64,000 bases of DNA from Peronospora farinosa. Taxonomy: Eukaryota; Oomycota; Peronosporomycetes; Peronosporales; Peronosporaceae. The notes below the pieces were generated by a model. It was not told the DNA's origin and searched no databases. It saw only the letters and a list, made by a program, of their open reading frames with translations. Positions 42,536 to 53,644 of the stretch are shown one piece after another; position 1 is the stretch's first letter, and each line of letters opens with the position of its first letter. The stretch lies in contig CANTFK010000631.1 of NCBI GenBank assembly GCA_947646735.1, positions 62,001-126,000 on the forward strand. The letters are read 5' to 3'. A program made the translations under genes and the position numbers.

Positions 42536-43909
42536 ATGAGTACGAACCCGAGTGTATCTTTGCAGGCGGCTTTTGGACTCTTTGACGACGACAACAGTGA
42601 TCACGAGGCAGCAACATCATTTGTAACACCTCATGAGTTTATGTGTATCATACCTCCTACTGCTACGTCTTCTACCGTTACAAAAGAGACACAGGAAGCA
42701 GCAGTTCAAGTCATACGGAATTTGTATGAACCTTGGAACGATGTGAAGCCACTGGTAGTGGGACCCATTGACCTGATTACAAACTTTAATGACGTTGGAG
42801 GATCACGTGGCTACGTGGCGGTAAAAGACTTGAAGCCGGGCACAAAGGTGCTAGTGGAGCACGTGTACGTCCCTTGGCCGCGTCACGTGGATACGTCAGA
42901 CCCCGAGTTTTTTCTAGCCACGATGGAATCGATATTATCTCGGCCTGATTATTCAAAAATTATGAAACACTTGGGTCATCTGTACCCTGAGCAAGTTAGT
43001 GATTTACCAGAAGAACTGCTCGCTGCTGGAAGACAAAAGTACGACCCACAAGTGAGCGAGTTGTGCAAAAACTTCAGTGAGTTGGCACTCTCGCATGATC
43101 AAGTGCTGCAAAATGTATTTGCGATGCAGTGCAATGCATTCGACAGTGGTGTTTTTCTGTACAATGCTATGTTTAATCACGACTGCGATCCGAATTGTGT
43201 CAAGTTTACACCTGAAGATGCCGGACCAGAAGGTGGAGTGTCAGACGTGCGGGTGGCACGACCTATCGTCAAAGGGGAACAGCTAACGATTTCGTACTTA
43301 TATCCGCGCGAACAAAGCCGTGAAAATCGACAGAAAAATCTGTGGGAGCAGTTTGGCTTTGTGTGCAAATGCCAGCTCTGTCAACGAGGTGATAGCGTGA
43401 TGCCTCCACCACCGAGTGCTGCAGAAAGTATTGATGGCACGAAGCCGAGTATGCAGGACTTAGAGAAGATGCTGGTTGGCGCGGAGGAGACTATCAAGAC
43501 ACACCCGAAAACTGCTGCTGCTGCACTGTCAGTGGCACTCGAGATGCTCTCTGATGCGTTGGAAATTGCAGCGCACGATCACTTGGTATTCATGCGCATC
43601 CACAAGTTGGTAGCGGACTCGTGCGACCTGCTTTTGTGTGCAAAGACTGAGCGAGTGTGTGAATACTCAATCCTATTTTTACGTAGCAGCTATGAACTAC
43701 TCGAGCTACAGCGGACGTATCTGAACCCAGACCACATCGACCTCGCCCGTACGCTTAACGATGTTAGCCAGGGTATTCAACTATTGCTGTCATACGACCC
43801 TAAGGTGCTGCTCACCGAGTTTCCTGAGTGGAAAGACTTTCGCCAAGCTTCAGTGGTCGAAAACCAGTATCGTCAGGAGTACAGACGGCTAAAGCGGTTG
43901 TACGCTTAA
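42536..43909 (+). CDS. SET-domain protein (SMYD-like)
   Basis: 457 residues, intronless. The SET domain starts near residue 90 (GYVAVKDLKPGTKVLVEH). It contains the signature FNHDCDPNCVKF (about 215), GEQLTISYL (about 250) with the catalytic tyrosine, and a post-SET cysteine cluster FVCKCQLC (about 280). The C-terminal third is helical, like the TPR-like region of SMYD proteins, but the MYND finger normally inserted in SMYDs is not visible. It probably methylates lysine on histone or non-histone proteins; the substrate is unknown. Confidence 0.85.
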   Translation: MSTNPSVSLQAAFGLFDDDNSDHEAATSFVTPHEFMCIIPPTATSSTVTKETQEAAVQVIRNLYEPWNDVKPLVVGPIDLITNFNDVGGSRGYVAVKDLKPGTKVLVEHVYVPWPRHVDTSDPEFFLATMESILSRPDYSKIMKHLGHLYPEQVSDLPEELLAAGRQKYDPQVSELCKNFSELALSHDQVLQNVFAMQCNAFDSGVFLYNAMFNHDCDPNCVKFTPEDAGPEGGVSDVRVARPIVKGEQLTISYLYPREQSRENRQKNLWEQFGFVCKCQLCQRGDSVMPPPPSAAESIDGTKPSMQDLEKMLVGAEETIKTHPKTAAAALSVALEMLSDALEIAAHDHLVFMRIHKLVADSCDLLLCAKTERVCEYSILFLRSSYELLELQRTYLNPDHIDLARTLNDVSQGIQLLLSYDPKVLLTEFPEWKDFRQASVVENQYRQEYRRLKRLYA

Positions 43910-44136
43910 ATGTTGTCAAATACGAAGAAGCGGGAGCGAATCAGTAGAGAGATATAGTCTAGAGCCATTCCGAGGTTAGTTGAAATGTTTGCCTTTTCAT
44001 CTTATCCGATTTTAGGTATCAAGCTCGTTTCCTAGTGTATCGTTGAAGACACCTATGTGTGCTTTAACTTTTTGCTCTTTGTGGCTACAGGCAATTTGCA
44101 GTCTTTTACGTTGTCAGTGAAAGCGAAGACTTGTCT

Positions 44137-45822
44137 TTACAGATGCAGCTTGCTCAATTCCACGTTCAAGCTTTTCAACTTCCATAAAACGACGCGGCCA
44201 TCGAGTGCTAGCACGTAAATGCATAGAACAAAAGTAACTAAATGACATTGTCTGAGCATGAATACAGCAAGCCATTACCTGAGGTGGAGAATTCCGTGAC
44301 GCCACCGGAGGCAGACTGAGCGTATGGCTGGATGCACGTAATGTTGCTTTCGTGTTTCCTGAAATGAGAGAATGATTAGCGGTCAGAAATCAAAACGCAA
44401 TCGTATGCCATCGGCATATTGTGTTTGCATCAACGTACATCCACAACATATCCTTGTCGAGCTGAGTAGCATCAGATGACTGTCCTCGCATTACTTTGCT
44501 TTCAAAAAGGCTTCGAGCTGAGAGTCACCAAATACACACCAAAAATCAGCATCTCCTCCATTTCTGCAGCACCACATGGCGTGAGTTTACCTGCGCTAAA
44601 ACCGCCCAAATTTATCTTCACAGCAGCTTCAGTAGGTTTCTTGTCCACAAACTCAGAGAACGACCTAGATAAAAAAAGTCATCACTTAATTGTGAAAAGC
44701 GCATTACACGTTTTACCAAACCTATCTTGTACCAGAAATTGTTGGCAGCCTGAGAAAACAGCATCGGGTTGAAATCGTGACCGACGCCAACGATAGCGGA
44801 GTTCGACAGGAACATGATGCGCATGAGCGGTCGGTGAGAAAATCGAATCGACTGAATCATTTCATTGCAGCATACACGCGTAAGTACCACATCAATGCCT
44901 TTCCCAACACATTTAACAGTACCTGAATCGTCGGATACTCGCCAGGGGCACCAAAATGGACGATGTGAATGGAAGATCCTTGACTAGCAAATGCCAAGCA
45001 ATCACCCTTCGGAGACCACGCCACAGCGTTGACCCAAGCACTCGCATTGTCAAACTCAGCCAGTGGCTCACCAAATGGCGGCATTGTTTCAAAAGGACCT
45101 GCATCAGGTGGTCCATCAACGTCTTTAATGTGTGCTGAAAACACACGGCACTTGAGATCCGTGCTAGCAGTTACCAGCAGCTGACTGTTGGAATGCCAGT
45201 CCAAGTCCGTCACCCTGTACAAATCACACAATACTTATGCTTCTGTCTTAACTCTAACACCAAATTAAAGCGACATGTACGTACGTGGACTTGTGCTTCT
45301 TAATGATCTTGCTAACCCACCAATTCTCTGCTGCCTGGTAGTAGCACACCGACACACACTTGGCACCACTACTGACGGCAAACTTTTTCCCTATAAGAGC
45401 ATAAAATTGCAATCAATTGCATTGTATAAACCCCATAAAATCCCCATCTTTCTACAGGAGTTTACCATCTGGACTCCACTTGACGTTAATAGCGGCACGT
45501 GTGACACGCAACACTACGAGCAACGGCTTCCATTGACGAAAAGAAGCTTCATACTTCCATACAAATGCACTACGATCATGCGAGCAGGACACCAATTGGT
45601 CGTGCACAGGTGACCAATCCAGACCGCTTACGAGCATATCGTGTTCCGTGAGCACAGCCTCTTTACGCCATTGCGACGGATCCGGTGCGTGACATCCCGA
45701 GTAGATCCAGATCTCGTTTGAATTCGGACAAATAGCTAACTTGCTTCGATCTTTATTCCATGCATGACAGGAGATCGCTTTTGCCAGCTGGAATAAATTC
45801 ACGTCATCCCCCCTGCGACCAT
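44137..45822 (-). CDS. ARPC1: Arp2/3 complex subunit ARPC1 (WD40), about eight exons
   Basis: ARPC1 is the 40-kDa seven-bladed WD40 subunit of the Arp2/3 actin-nucleating complex. Exon pieces are ISCHAWNKDRSKLAICPN, VSGLDWSPVHDQLVSCSHDR, KKFAVSSGAKCVSVCYYQ, VTDLDWHSNSQLLVTAS, WVNAVAWSPKGDCLAFAS, IVGVGHDFNPMLF and a final VLDGRVVLWKLKSLN, ending at TAA 44139-44137. Most exons join in phase with GT-AG introns. The 5' end is uncertain: the first coding exon is open from the GTG at 45802, and the nearest ATG (45822) is out of frame by one base across a run of six G (minus strand; plus 45808-45813). Confidence 0.9.
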
Positions 45823-46036
45823 ATCGACTTGACTGACTCGTTTTGTAGAATCAGATCGGACAGGGAGTAGGGACGGTTCTTATAGAGGATGAAAAAACGA
45901 TAAGCGCTCAAAGGTGTGGTGCACACGAATAGAGTGATATGTGGTTTACCTGAAATTCAGGGATGGACATAATTTTGAAAAAAAAAACTCGTTTAAATTG
46001 ACAATCACTCTCGATTCGCTTCTTGACCGGGTCTTT

Positions 46037-48021
46037 ATGGAGTCTTTAGACCACAGGGCGGAACCAATTGGTGGTCCATACGTCGAGGAGATTTTCTTAG
46101 AGGCTTGTAACCTACAAGTACGTGTGTTTTTTGTTATCAACTCGATTTTATCCTACGTGATCACTGACCTTTCAGTGTTTTGTTGTTGTTGTGTGGTGCA
46201 CAGTGGAAATGTATCGAATTACGGTGTCAACGGCTGCAAAAGATGCGACAGCATATTCGTTTGACTCATCAGATGGAACTGGAAGAACTACGATACAATC
46301 GTCAATTGCGTCGATTTAAACACAAGAAGGAAGCACGTCAAGAGAAGAAACGTCAAGAGGAAGAGACGCGACGTCGTCGAGAAGAAGAAATGAGACGCCG
46401 TCAATGGGAAAAAGAACGGGTTGAACCGAAGAAGCAAAAGAAAGAGAAGAAGAAGGAAGTGAGTGACATGCAGATGGATGAGGACGGGCCTTTACCGAGA
46501 AAAAAGGCCGCTACAAAGACGAAGTCGAAGGTGTCAAAGACCAAGATGCAGTTGAAACAGGTCAAGAAAACAAAGCCGAAGAGGATCGTGCCTACTACGT
46601 TGCCATCAACACGGCCAGAGGATGACGAGGCTGGAACAGAGGAGAAAGAGGATCAACTAGGTGGACATGAGAGCTCCCCTTCGGAACTACCGGACGATGG
46701 TCTGTTAGATTTACTGTCACTTGATAAGGCTAGTGATTCCGATATCGATCATGAGCCGTCAATGGTGAGTCTGATTTTACCAGTTGCCCAAGACTTGCCG
46801 AAACCTGTGCCTGTGGAGAAGAAGAAGTCGACACCTCAGAAGAGATTTGCGAACAAGAGAGGAGGTATACCAGTGGATTTCGACTTTACAAATGCCGAAG
46901 CTAAGCGGCAAGCGAAAGCAGCTGAGGCTGCTCGGGGCAAACAGTATGAATGTGACGAAGATGACCCCGAACCTGAACCGGTGCCGGCACCATCGATTCC
47001 AATCCCAAAGAAGCGTTTGAAACGTCGAAAGGAGGCTGCAAAGGGCAGCCAGCGAGCAAACGGTGTTAATACATCGGGAGGGAAAACGTTGATGGCAGCC
47101 ATGGCAGATACGACGATTGCAATTAAACCAAAAAATGGTGTGACGAGTGACGAGTCTACTATGAGAACTAATGGTATGCGGAAAAAGACGACTGAAAATG
47201 ACACGGTTTCGAAAGGTGCACTGACTAAGACAAAGTTAAAGAATGCACAGTCGTCAGCTGAAGTAGAGGGAAAGACGCCCGACGTATCGTCGAAGGTGAT
47301 AAAGAATGGAAAGACTGAGACGATGTCGATCAAGCAACGGCTAGCAAATGTCGAGCTGCTCGCTCAAATGAACAAGATGCAAGATATGAACACACCGAAA
47401 GTTCTGAGCAAAAAAACAAAGAAAACCGAAAAGCAGGAAGCGGGAAAGACGCTGGCTGCTAAGCGGGCTGAGATGCGAAAGATGTTATCGAGTGGTACAG
47501 AGGAGGCAGACGCACGTCAGCCCGACCAAATGATTGAGGAGGAGGACTTGAACATCAGCTTAAACAGCAGTGGTCTAATGAGCGATAACGACTCGCCAGA
47601 AAATCTCCGTGCTCTGACGCGAAAAAGAGCGAGGGTTGTAGTACAAGGGGATGTGACACCTACGAAGAAGCTGCAGTTTTTTGAGATCACGAAGCGGTTG
47701 GCTAAGTCGCCGATGCCACGATTTTTGCGAACTCCTACGCCACTTACCTCACCTGCGGTTCCATCAGCTCGTGTCAACCTGAGGGCTGCGTCACCAGCTC
47801 CTCGTGCCGCAAGTGCTCGCAACACAGCACCAAATGAATATGAAGAGCGCCGTATGAAATCAGCCCCCGTTAGGCCGAAGAAGACTATTAATGCAAACCG
47901 TTTTGGTGTTCCAATAGGTGGCGCCAATGTTGGCGCGGGAGGTGGTAGTTTTTCAATGTTCGATGCGTTTGTGAACAGTGGTAGCAATGGGGCGATTCCA
48001 CGACTAAGGAAGAAAGCTTGA
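46037..48021 (+). CDS. Lysine-rich coiled-coil protein, function unknown (two exons)
   Basis: Exon 1 46037-46117, exon 2 from 46204 (phase 0), stop at 48021, in total about 630 residues. The N-terminus (HQMELEELRYNRQLRRF and the following arginine/glutamate-rich run) should form a long charged helix. Then come lysine-rich basic tracts with nuclear-localisation-like KK/KR clusters, acidic patches, and proline-serine-threonine stretches with SP/TP sites (TPTKKL, RTPTPLTSP) that could be phosphorylated. No catalytic domain or known family was recognised; a nuclear or microtubule-associated role is conceivable but unsupported. Confidence 0.65.
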
Positions 48022-48113
48022 GGAAATGTGTAGCCGTCGCAATAGGTTGATGTCCATAATGTAATCTACTGAGAGACATGGTTTCTAGAATGAAGACACA
48101 TCACGTAGAATCT

Positions 48114-49640
48114 CTAGCTCTCCAGCGTCTCAGCTTGAAGCTGATTGATCGCATCAACAGAGTCGACGTAGTGGTCGGGTACATGAAAAGCGTTGTCAAT
48201 TTTGCTCAAATCCGACTCTTGCGTGATTCCAGTCAGCACCAACAACGTTTGCAGACCACCAGCGTTGCCAAACTCAATGTCCGTCGAAAGACGGTCGCCC
48301 ACCTATTTGACAACAAACATCACAACATGCAAAATCAACACACTGATCACATAAGACTTATCAAGCACGATCGCCATACCATGCACGTGCGTGAGGGATC
48401 CAACTTGTACGTGGCAATGATTGTCTGAAGTAGATCCTGCGATGGCTTACCACAGATGGCCTCTGGAGGGCTGCATCGCACGAAACACGATACAATCAAC
48501 ACCGGAGCACTAAATAATTCCAAAGAAGGTTTATACGCACTAGCCAATGGCACATTCCAGCATACGGACCAGGGAACCACCTCCCGGGATAATGGCTCCA
48601 TCCGTGGGAAATGTCGAGTCCCTGTTCGATCATCACACAAAGACATACGTGAGACGGACTGTCAAAGAGGTAGTTGACTACTCAAACACAAACTTACGGA
48701 TTGGTGCCAATGAAGTGGCAGCCCGGAATCTGAAGGACACATGCCGTTGCGTACGCCATTTTGTAATATGAGAAGTATCTGCAAGACGTACCGTTGCAAC
48801 GATCGATTGACACCACCAAGGTCAGCTCGTTGGACGTATATCAGTAGACATGATCCTATGTTCACTACTATACCTGTCCAGGCCACAGACAACAGCCTTC
48901 GTGTCCATATCAATATCTGGTACATGCGGAAGGCCCTTGATATCACTATGCTCCATGCCACTGACTTGGTAACCTTCCAGCTCCAACTCCGTCTGAAGAC
49001 CGGCCTCACCCACCATGTACACCTTGCCTTCAATCTTATGCTGCTTCATGTACTGCACCGTAGCCCACGCCGAACTGCAATTGACAGTGCACACATTTGC
49101 TAAGATATACTCGACACCCTCCATTCAGTACACAACTCACGTGACGATATCGGCCTCATCAGCAGTGATGCCCTGCGATGCTACACCAAATCAAATAGTT
49201 TAGTAAGTCCAAGCTACCTATTCATAAACCCGTCGACGCAGTATATACCAAGTTTCTTCACATAAGTAGCACGGCTATTCGTGGCATTGTTGGTCTACAC
49301 AACATTGGAAAAACCTTGTCAGTATCTCCTTTATATCTCCTGAACCCCCTGAATCTCACAAGTTTCAGCTGCACCTTACCACAAACATAACACGCTTGTT
49401 AAGCGATCGCAAGAGGCTGATCGTCTTGGCGGCGCCCTTGATCGGGGCAGCTCCGCACCACAACACTACCAGAAAAGTTTTTGTAATTAGTGTACAGAGC
49501 TGACGGGGTCACATTTGTCACTGGGACTCGTCACACATTGTACCTCCATCGCAATCGAAGAGAAATGCATCAAGACCCTGAATCCATTGCTTGAATGACT
49601 CGCACGTAAGTCTTTGAGCCATTTTTTTCGTGGTCGCCAT
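48114..49640 (-). CDS. HAD IIA phosphatase (4-nitrophenylphosphatase / phosphoglycolate phosphatase-like), multi-exon
   Basis: From ATG at 49640 the first exon contains FLFDCDG, the HAD motif I nucleophile DxD, split by an intron after DG. Later exons give LWCGAAPIKGAAKTISLLR, TNNATNSRATYVKKLG (motif II S/T region), a cap region VNCSSAWATVQYMKQHKI, CHFIGTNP, AIIPGGGSLV, a GKPS lysine segment (motif III) and GDRLSTDIEFGNAGG with the acidic motif IV, ending at 48114. This matches eukaryotic PGP/4-nitrophenylphosphatase enzymes that dephosphorylate 2-phosphoglycolate and other small phosphoesters. About seven small introns are needed; their exact ends were not all fixed. Confidence 0.88.
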
Positions 49641-49856
49641 GCTGTAGATAAGGTGGTAGTAGTGTTGTGCGTAGCTCTTCAGAGGAGAATGTCAGATTTG
49701 ATGGACAGGTATAACACCCGAGGGCATACAAAATTTAAGCTTTTTTGCTGCTTGGATGGATGTCTCGGATACGATTGTAAGTGTCAAGTTTAAACTAACT
49801 CATGCTTGTATCGCCCTCACGCCACCGTCGAATATTCTTCTAATGGTGATTCGGCT

Positions 49857-51321
49857 CTACTGAGGAACGTCCCAGCTACCAAACTGCTTTAGCCGTGCAT
49901 CGATGCGAGCAACAACTTCGGGGTCAAAGCCCATAACGCCGTCCTTGTCTAGAATAGCAAGCTCTTTCGACGTCAGATACACGATATTGTCCGGGTACAG
50001 CGGTCGGTCCGTCCGCCAACGAGCCAAGTAAAGTCGGTCGTGACCACCATTCTTCACTCCACCTACAGAGCTGCGTCCCCGCCAAATTTCCTGGTAGACA
50101 AACTCGACCTCGTCCTTCTCCAGCTCTATCTTACGGCCTTCGTTGAATAGCAAATGCTCGCGTTGCTGCAGCTTCTGGTACAACTTGTTGCGCTGGTCAC
50201 GAGACAATCGTGCGACCGCTTCCGGGTTGATCTTTTTGCCAGCCAGGTCGCAAAGCACAAAGGCTGCCATAGACTGCCCAAAGAGGGCAGGCATTGTACC
50301 GAGCACCGGGATCACACGAATGCGAAAGTACTCCACGTTGCCAAACTCTTCAGGATTCTGCGCCTGCTCAGCATTCAGTGGTAGCAGCTTACACACACTT
50401 TTCTCGCTTGAGAAAATGGTCGTGATCTCCGACGATGAAACACCCTTTTTCTTCAAAAAGTATCGGATCTTGGTCGCGAGCGGGTCACCTACATCAGATC
50501 CATACAACCGACAAAGACCATTAGTGTTACATACTCAAGACAACACACGCTACGATAAAATTGCAACGTACGGACAGCGTCCTTGAGTGTCCCAATCTGG
50601 AGACGCGTCGGGTCGGCTTTGGCACCTGCTCCAGTTGCCGTAATAATCTTCAAATTCTTACGCGTCACGGCCTCCAGCAGTGCACACTTGGTCTTGACGT
50701 CGTCGATACAGTCCAGCACGTACGTCGGATTGCCTGTTGAGCACATCCGACCAGTCAGTTCTTTTTGTCTCCATTTCAACTGCTGCTACTGCAACAAATT
50801 TCGTCACCTTCCAGTAGCTCCTCCGCACTGTCCGCATCAAACATAACCGGCATGCCTTCAACCTCACAGTCCGGCACAATATCACGCAAGTGGCGCTTCA
50901 TAGCAATCACTTTGGAAACCCCCACATCAGCACGAGTAGCCACCGCATGGCGGTTTAAAGACGATAACGTCACGTAGTCAAAATCAATCAGACGCAATTT
51001 ACCGACACCCGATCGCGCCAACATGTGCGCAGCATGAGACCCCACTCCACCCAAGCCGACAATCACCACAAATGCGTCTTTCACCTTGGCAAATCCTTCC
51101 GGGCCGAAGAAAGAAGCGGTTCGAGACAGCTGCTCCTCCAGTAGCTCTTGCGAAGCGGCATTTGTTCCAAGGGACGTCGTCATGACTAATTGCGACGTAC
51201 AAGAACTGCCATTTTGTTGCTTGAGAGCAATTTCGTACACATATTGAGCTGCAATTGCAGCAGCGACACCCACACCAAAGGCGATGGCAAGCTCCGTGCT
51301 GCCCATTACAGTCTTGACCAT
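49857..51321 (-). CDS. tRNA threonylcarbamoyladenosine dehydratase (TcdA/TCD family), three exons
   Basis: An E1-like ThiF-fold enzyme that cyclises t6A37 of tRNAs to ct6A using ATP. Exons 51321-50808, 50733-50573 and 50488-49857, all in phase. An N-terminal membrane segment (LAIAFGVGVAAAIAAQYVY) recalls the mitochondrial outer-membrane TCD1/TCD2 proteins of yeast. The ATP site VVIVGLGGVGSHAAHMLARSG is followed by LRLIDFDYVTLSSLNRHAVA, DCIDDVKTK and TATGAGAKADPTR. A C-terminal domain includes MAAFVLCDLAGKKI. Length (about 435 residues) fits the eukaryotic members. Confidence 0.92.
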
Positions 51322-51404
51322 CGATTTGTGGTGAGCATATGGTTTAGTCGAAGGGCTAGGTTGGGACGAGGACGGGTGTCATGTATCCAACTAGTGTAGA
51401 ATAG

Positions 51405-52700
51405 ATAAGATGAAACTCATCTCGCTCAAACTTGACGTCGTCAGTGCCGAGAAAACCGAGGGGGTGGCCATATTGCTTGATCCGCGTAAGCACCAAGTGG
51501 GCCAGCGGTGGCGTTCGGAGCTTTGGTCAAAAAGAATGATGTCCATTGTCGTCTACTCTATTTTACTTGTTAACGTCTATGCTTCTAATGACAGAGCGTC
51601 TTTTCCGTCAAATGCAGGAATGGCCTTGGCTTCAATTAGAGATGGTACTATTTGGCGATTTCAATTGTGTCTAGAGTCCTCATCTTGACAGATTAGGAGG
51701 TTTGCGGTCGGGATGGCCCGAAAACCTCGATTGGAGACTTTACTACAAGCCTTAGGACTCGAAGACGCTCAGACTATGGTGGCATCGGCAATAGAGACGA
51801 AGTACCAGAGCCGCTTAATTGCTACATATTGTGAATGCACGGTTGGCCAGCAGGCTTGATCGTTTCTATCTTTGCAAGCCATGGACAGCGGTTGTCCAGC
51901 AGGTTCAAGTACCACTGCCTGTTTGAACTTGGCTAGCATCAAAATACAGATCTCCCTCCGCTAACTTATGGGTACGGTGGACGACGGTATTCTTGACTTA
52001 GCAGAGATTATAACTTATCGATTTATGTGTATCAAATGTTAGAGAATCATAAAGTTTAAAAGTGGCCCTGGGCAACCAGAACATTCCCACTCCTCCCTAG
52101 GCTCCAGTCCCACGATTGTAATTGCTAAAAAGAACGCAAGTCTTAGGCTTTTTTGTTACTTTGACCCGTGGTCAAAGGTGTGAGACACGTCGCCAACTTG
52201 TTTTTCTTGTGCTGATAGTGAAAGCTATATGTAAATTTACAGCGTTTACCAGTGTCTTGCCTTCAAATTGTCGCAAAGTTGGAGCAGGAGCTGAGAAACT
52301 AGTTAGAGCAGCTGCGTGTCCGGGATCAAATGACGATTTTGGACATTTGCAATCCTATCTTAGTGAATAATATTTCTTAGCCGGAGATGAGCGAAAGCGT
52401 AATTTGTGGAAAAAGTAAAAGCTAGAATTTTTAGTAATCATGATTCTGTGTTATGCTTGACTTTCTCTGCTATCACTTTCTTCTATGCATACCTATCTAC
52501 GCTAGTTACCCTACCGTCCTTGCTCTCACCAGGCACAAAATGAGGAAAAAATTAGTGGAGATGTGGCGCCTGTCCCAAACAAACTCATCAGAATTGAAAA
52601 GACCAACCTCCTCCATGATACCTGCTCCGTGCTCGATGTATCCCGGTCCACAAGCCGCTTCTAAAGTTCTCTCGCGACCTGCAACTAAGCTTTTCGCAAC
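51405..52700 (+). pseudogene. LINE (non-LTR retrotransposon) endonuclease remnant
   Basis: Pieces of an apurinic-endonuclease-like domain are recognisable in shifting frames: EGVAILLDPRK, VNVYASNDRASFPS, a GDFNCV-type segment around 51650-51670, RLGGLRSG, LGLEDAQTM and DRFYL. Stops and frameshifts are abundant. Beyond about 51950 the sequence loses identity; it may be further LINE-derived. No RT domain was found. Confidence 0.65.
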
Positions 52701-52739
52701 GCACTATACTTAAATTACCCTTGACATGTGGTTAAAGTA

Positions 52740-52960
52740 GGTTTTCGCGTCCAAAATACAAGAAAATACTTATTTTATAAAGTTATATTGCCCTGTCTGA
52801 CTATAACTTATAACTTATTACTTATAACTTAGTGACCATAGAACGAGCTCGGTGGACACGAAATTTGATAACCTACCGAAGGATATAACTTACTGGAGGA
52901 TACCTTATTGGAGGGAGGCCTGTATACACAAATTGATTAATTATGCAAAGTTCGGATACG
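52740..52960. other. AT-rich spacer with TAACTTA-type simple repeat
   Basis: Short repeated runs of ATAACTTATAACTTATTACT around 52800-52830. No gene. Confidence 0.5.
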
Positions 52961-53428
52961 CGCTTCTTTAATAAGCGTATCCCTACGTGCGAGCTTCGAT
53001 ATATTTTACCTTGATGTTGACGTCCTCCTGTGACGTCATCATGACGCCTAGTCCCAACTAGGCCCTGCCTACAAAATTAATTGAAATAAGTATGCAAATA
53101 ATAAGACAAAATTAGATAAAAATAATATTTTAGGATAAAGCCTTAAATTAGTAATTGATAAAGATATATATATTCTTTATTATAAATCTTATTATCCTTA
53201 TAAAGATTATAATATTATATTTTTAGCAATAATGTACAAAACTGTTTTAACTAATTTTTTTTTATATTAATTATATGAATTTATCAATGGATATCACATT
53301 CACGAGGGTGGGTCACATTGAGATGCCTCACCCAAGTGGGAGGTCTAAGGTAACATGTACCCTTATTAACCTTCCTGTATAAGTTTCTTATATACTTAAC
53401 GGACTCGTGTAACTATTGGCCCTTTACA
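52960..53428 (-). repeat. LTR-like sequence inserted in a CRN remnant
   Basis: Reverse-oriented, diverged relative of 15507-16090. On the minus strand it starts TGTAAAGGGCC at 53428 and shares the CCACCCTCGTGAATGTGATA region and the GACGTC and GGATACGC blocks. The left end is not clear and may be truncated. Confidence 0.6.
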
Positions 53429-53644
53429 CGAAACATCCCACGGTGGGTCGCAAATCCGCCCAGTTTAAGGAATGTGTTCTTATACATACTTGTAGACTAA
53501 ATCAGCCATTGATTTTTATCAATATCAACAAATACTAGACCACAGCTTGCGAGTACGCTGCTGATAAAAGATGCAATGATTGCGACAAAAACAGCCTCGT
53601 TCGTAAGAACATAACTCTGATTAGAATATTACTCCGTCCTTAAC
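53429..53644 (-). pseudogene. CRN remnant (nuclease-like region)
   Basis: Aligns by eye with CRN positions about 14695-14920 of the gene at 13745-15475 (shared GGGTCGCAAATCC and CCACAGCTT...GCTGCTGA blocks) but has stops and shifted frames. It is cut by the LTR at 53428 and passes without a break into the first unit of the tandem array, showing the array grew from this locus. Confidence 0.75.

Noticed and set aside
46836..47333. Minus-strand ORFs in the lysine-rich gene (also 47517-47987)
   Set aside because: Shadow frames produced by the biased codon composition of the plus-strand gene.
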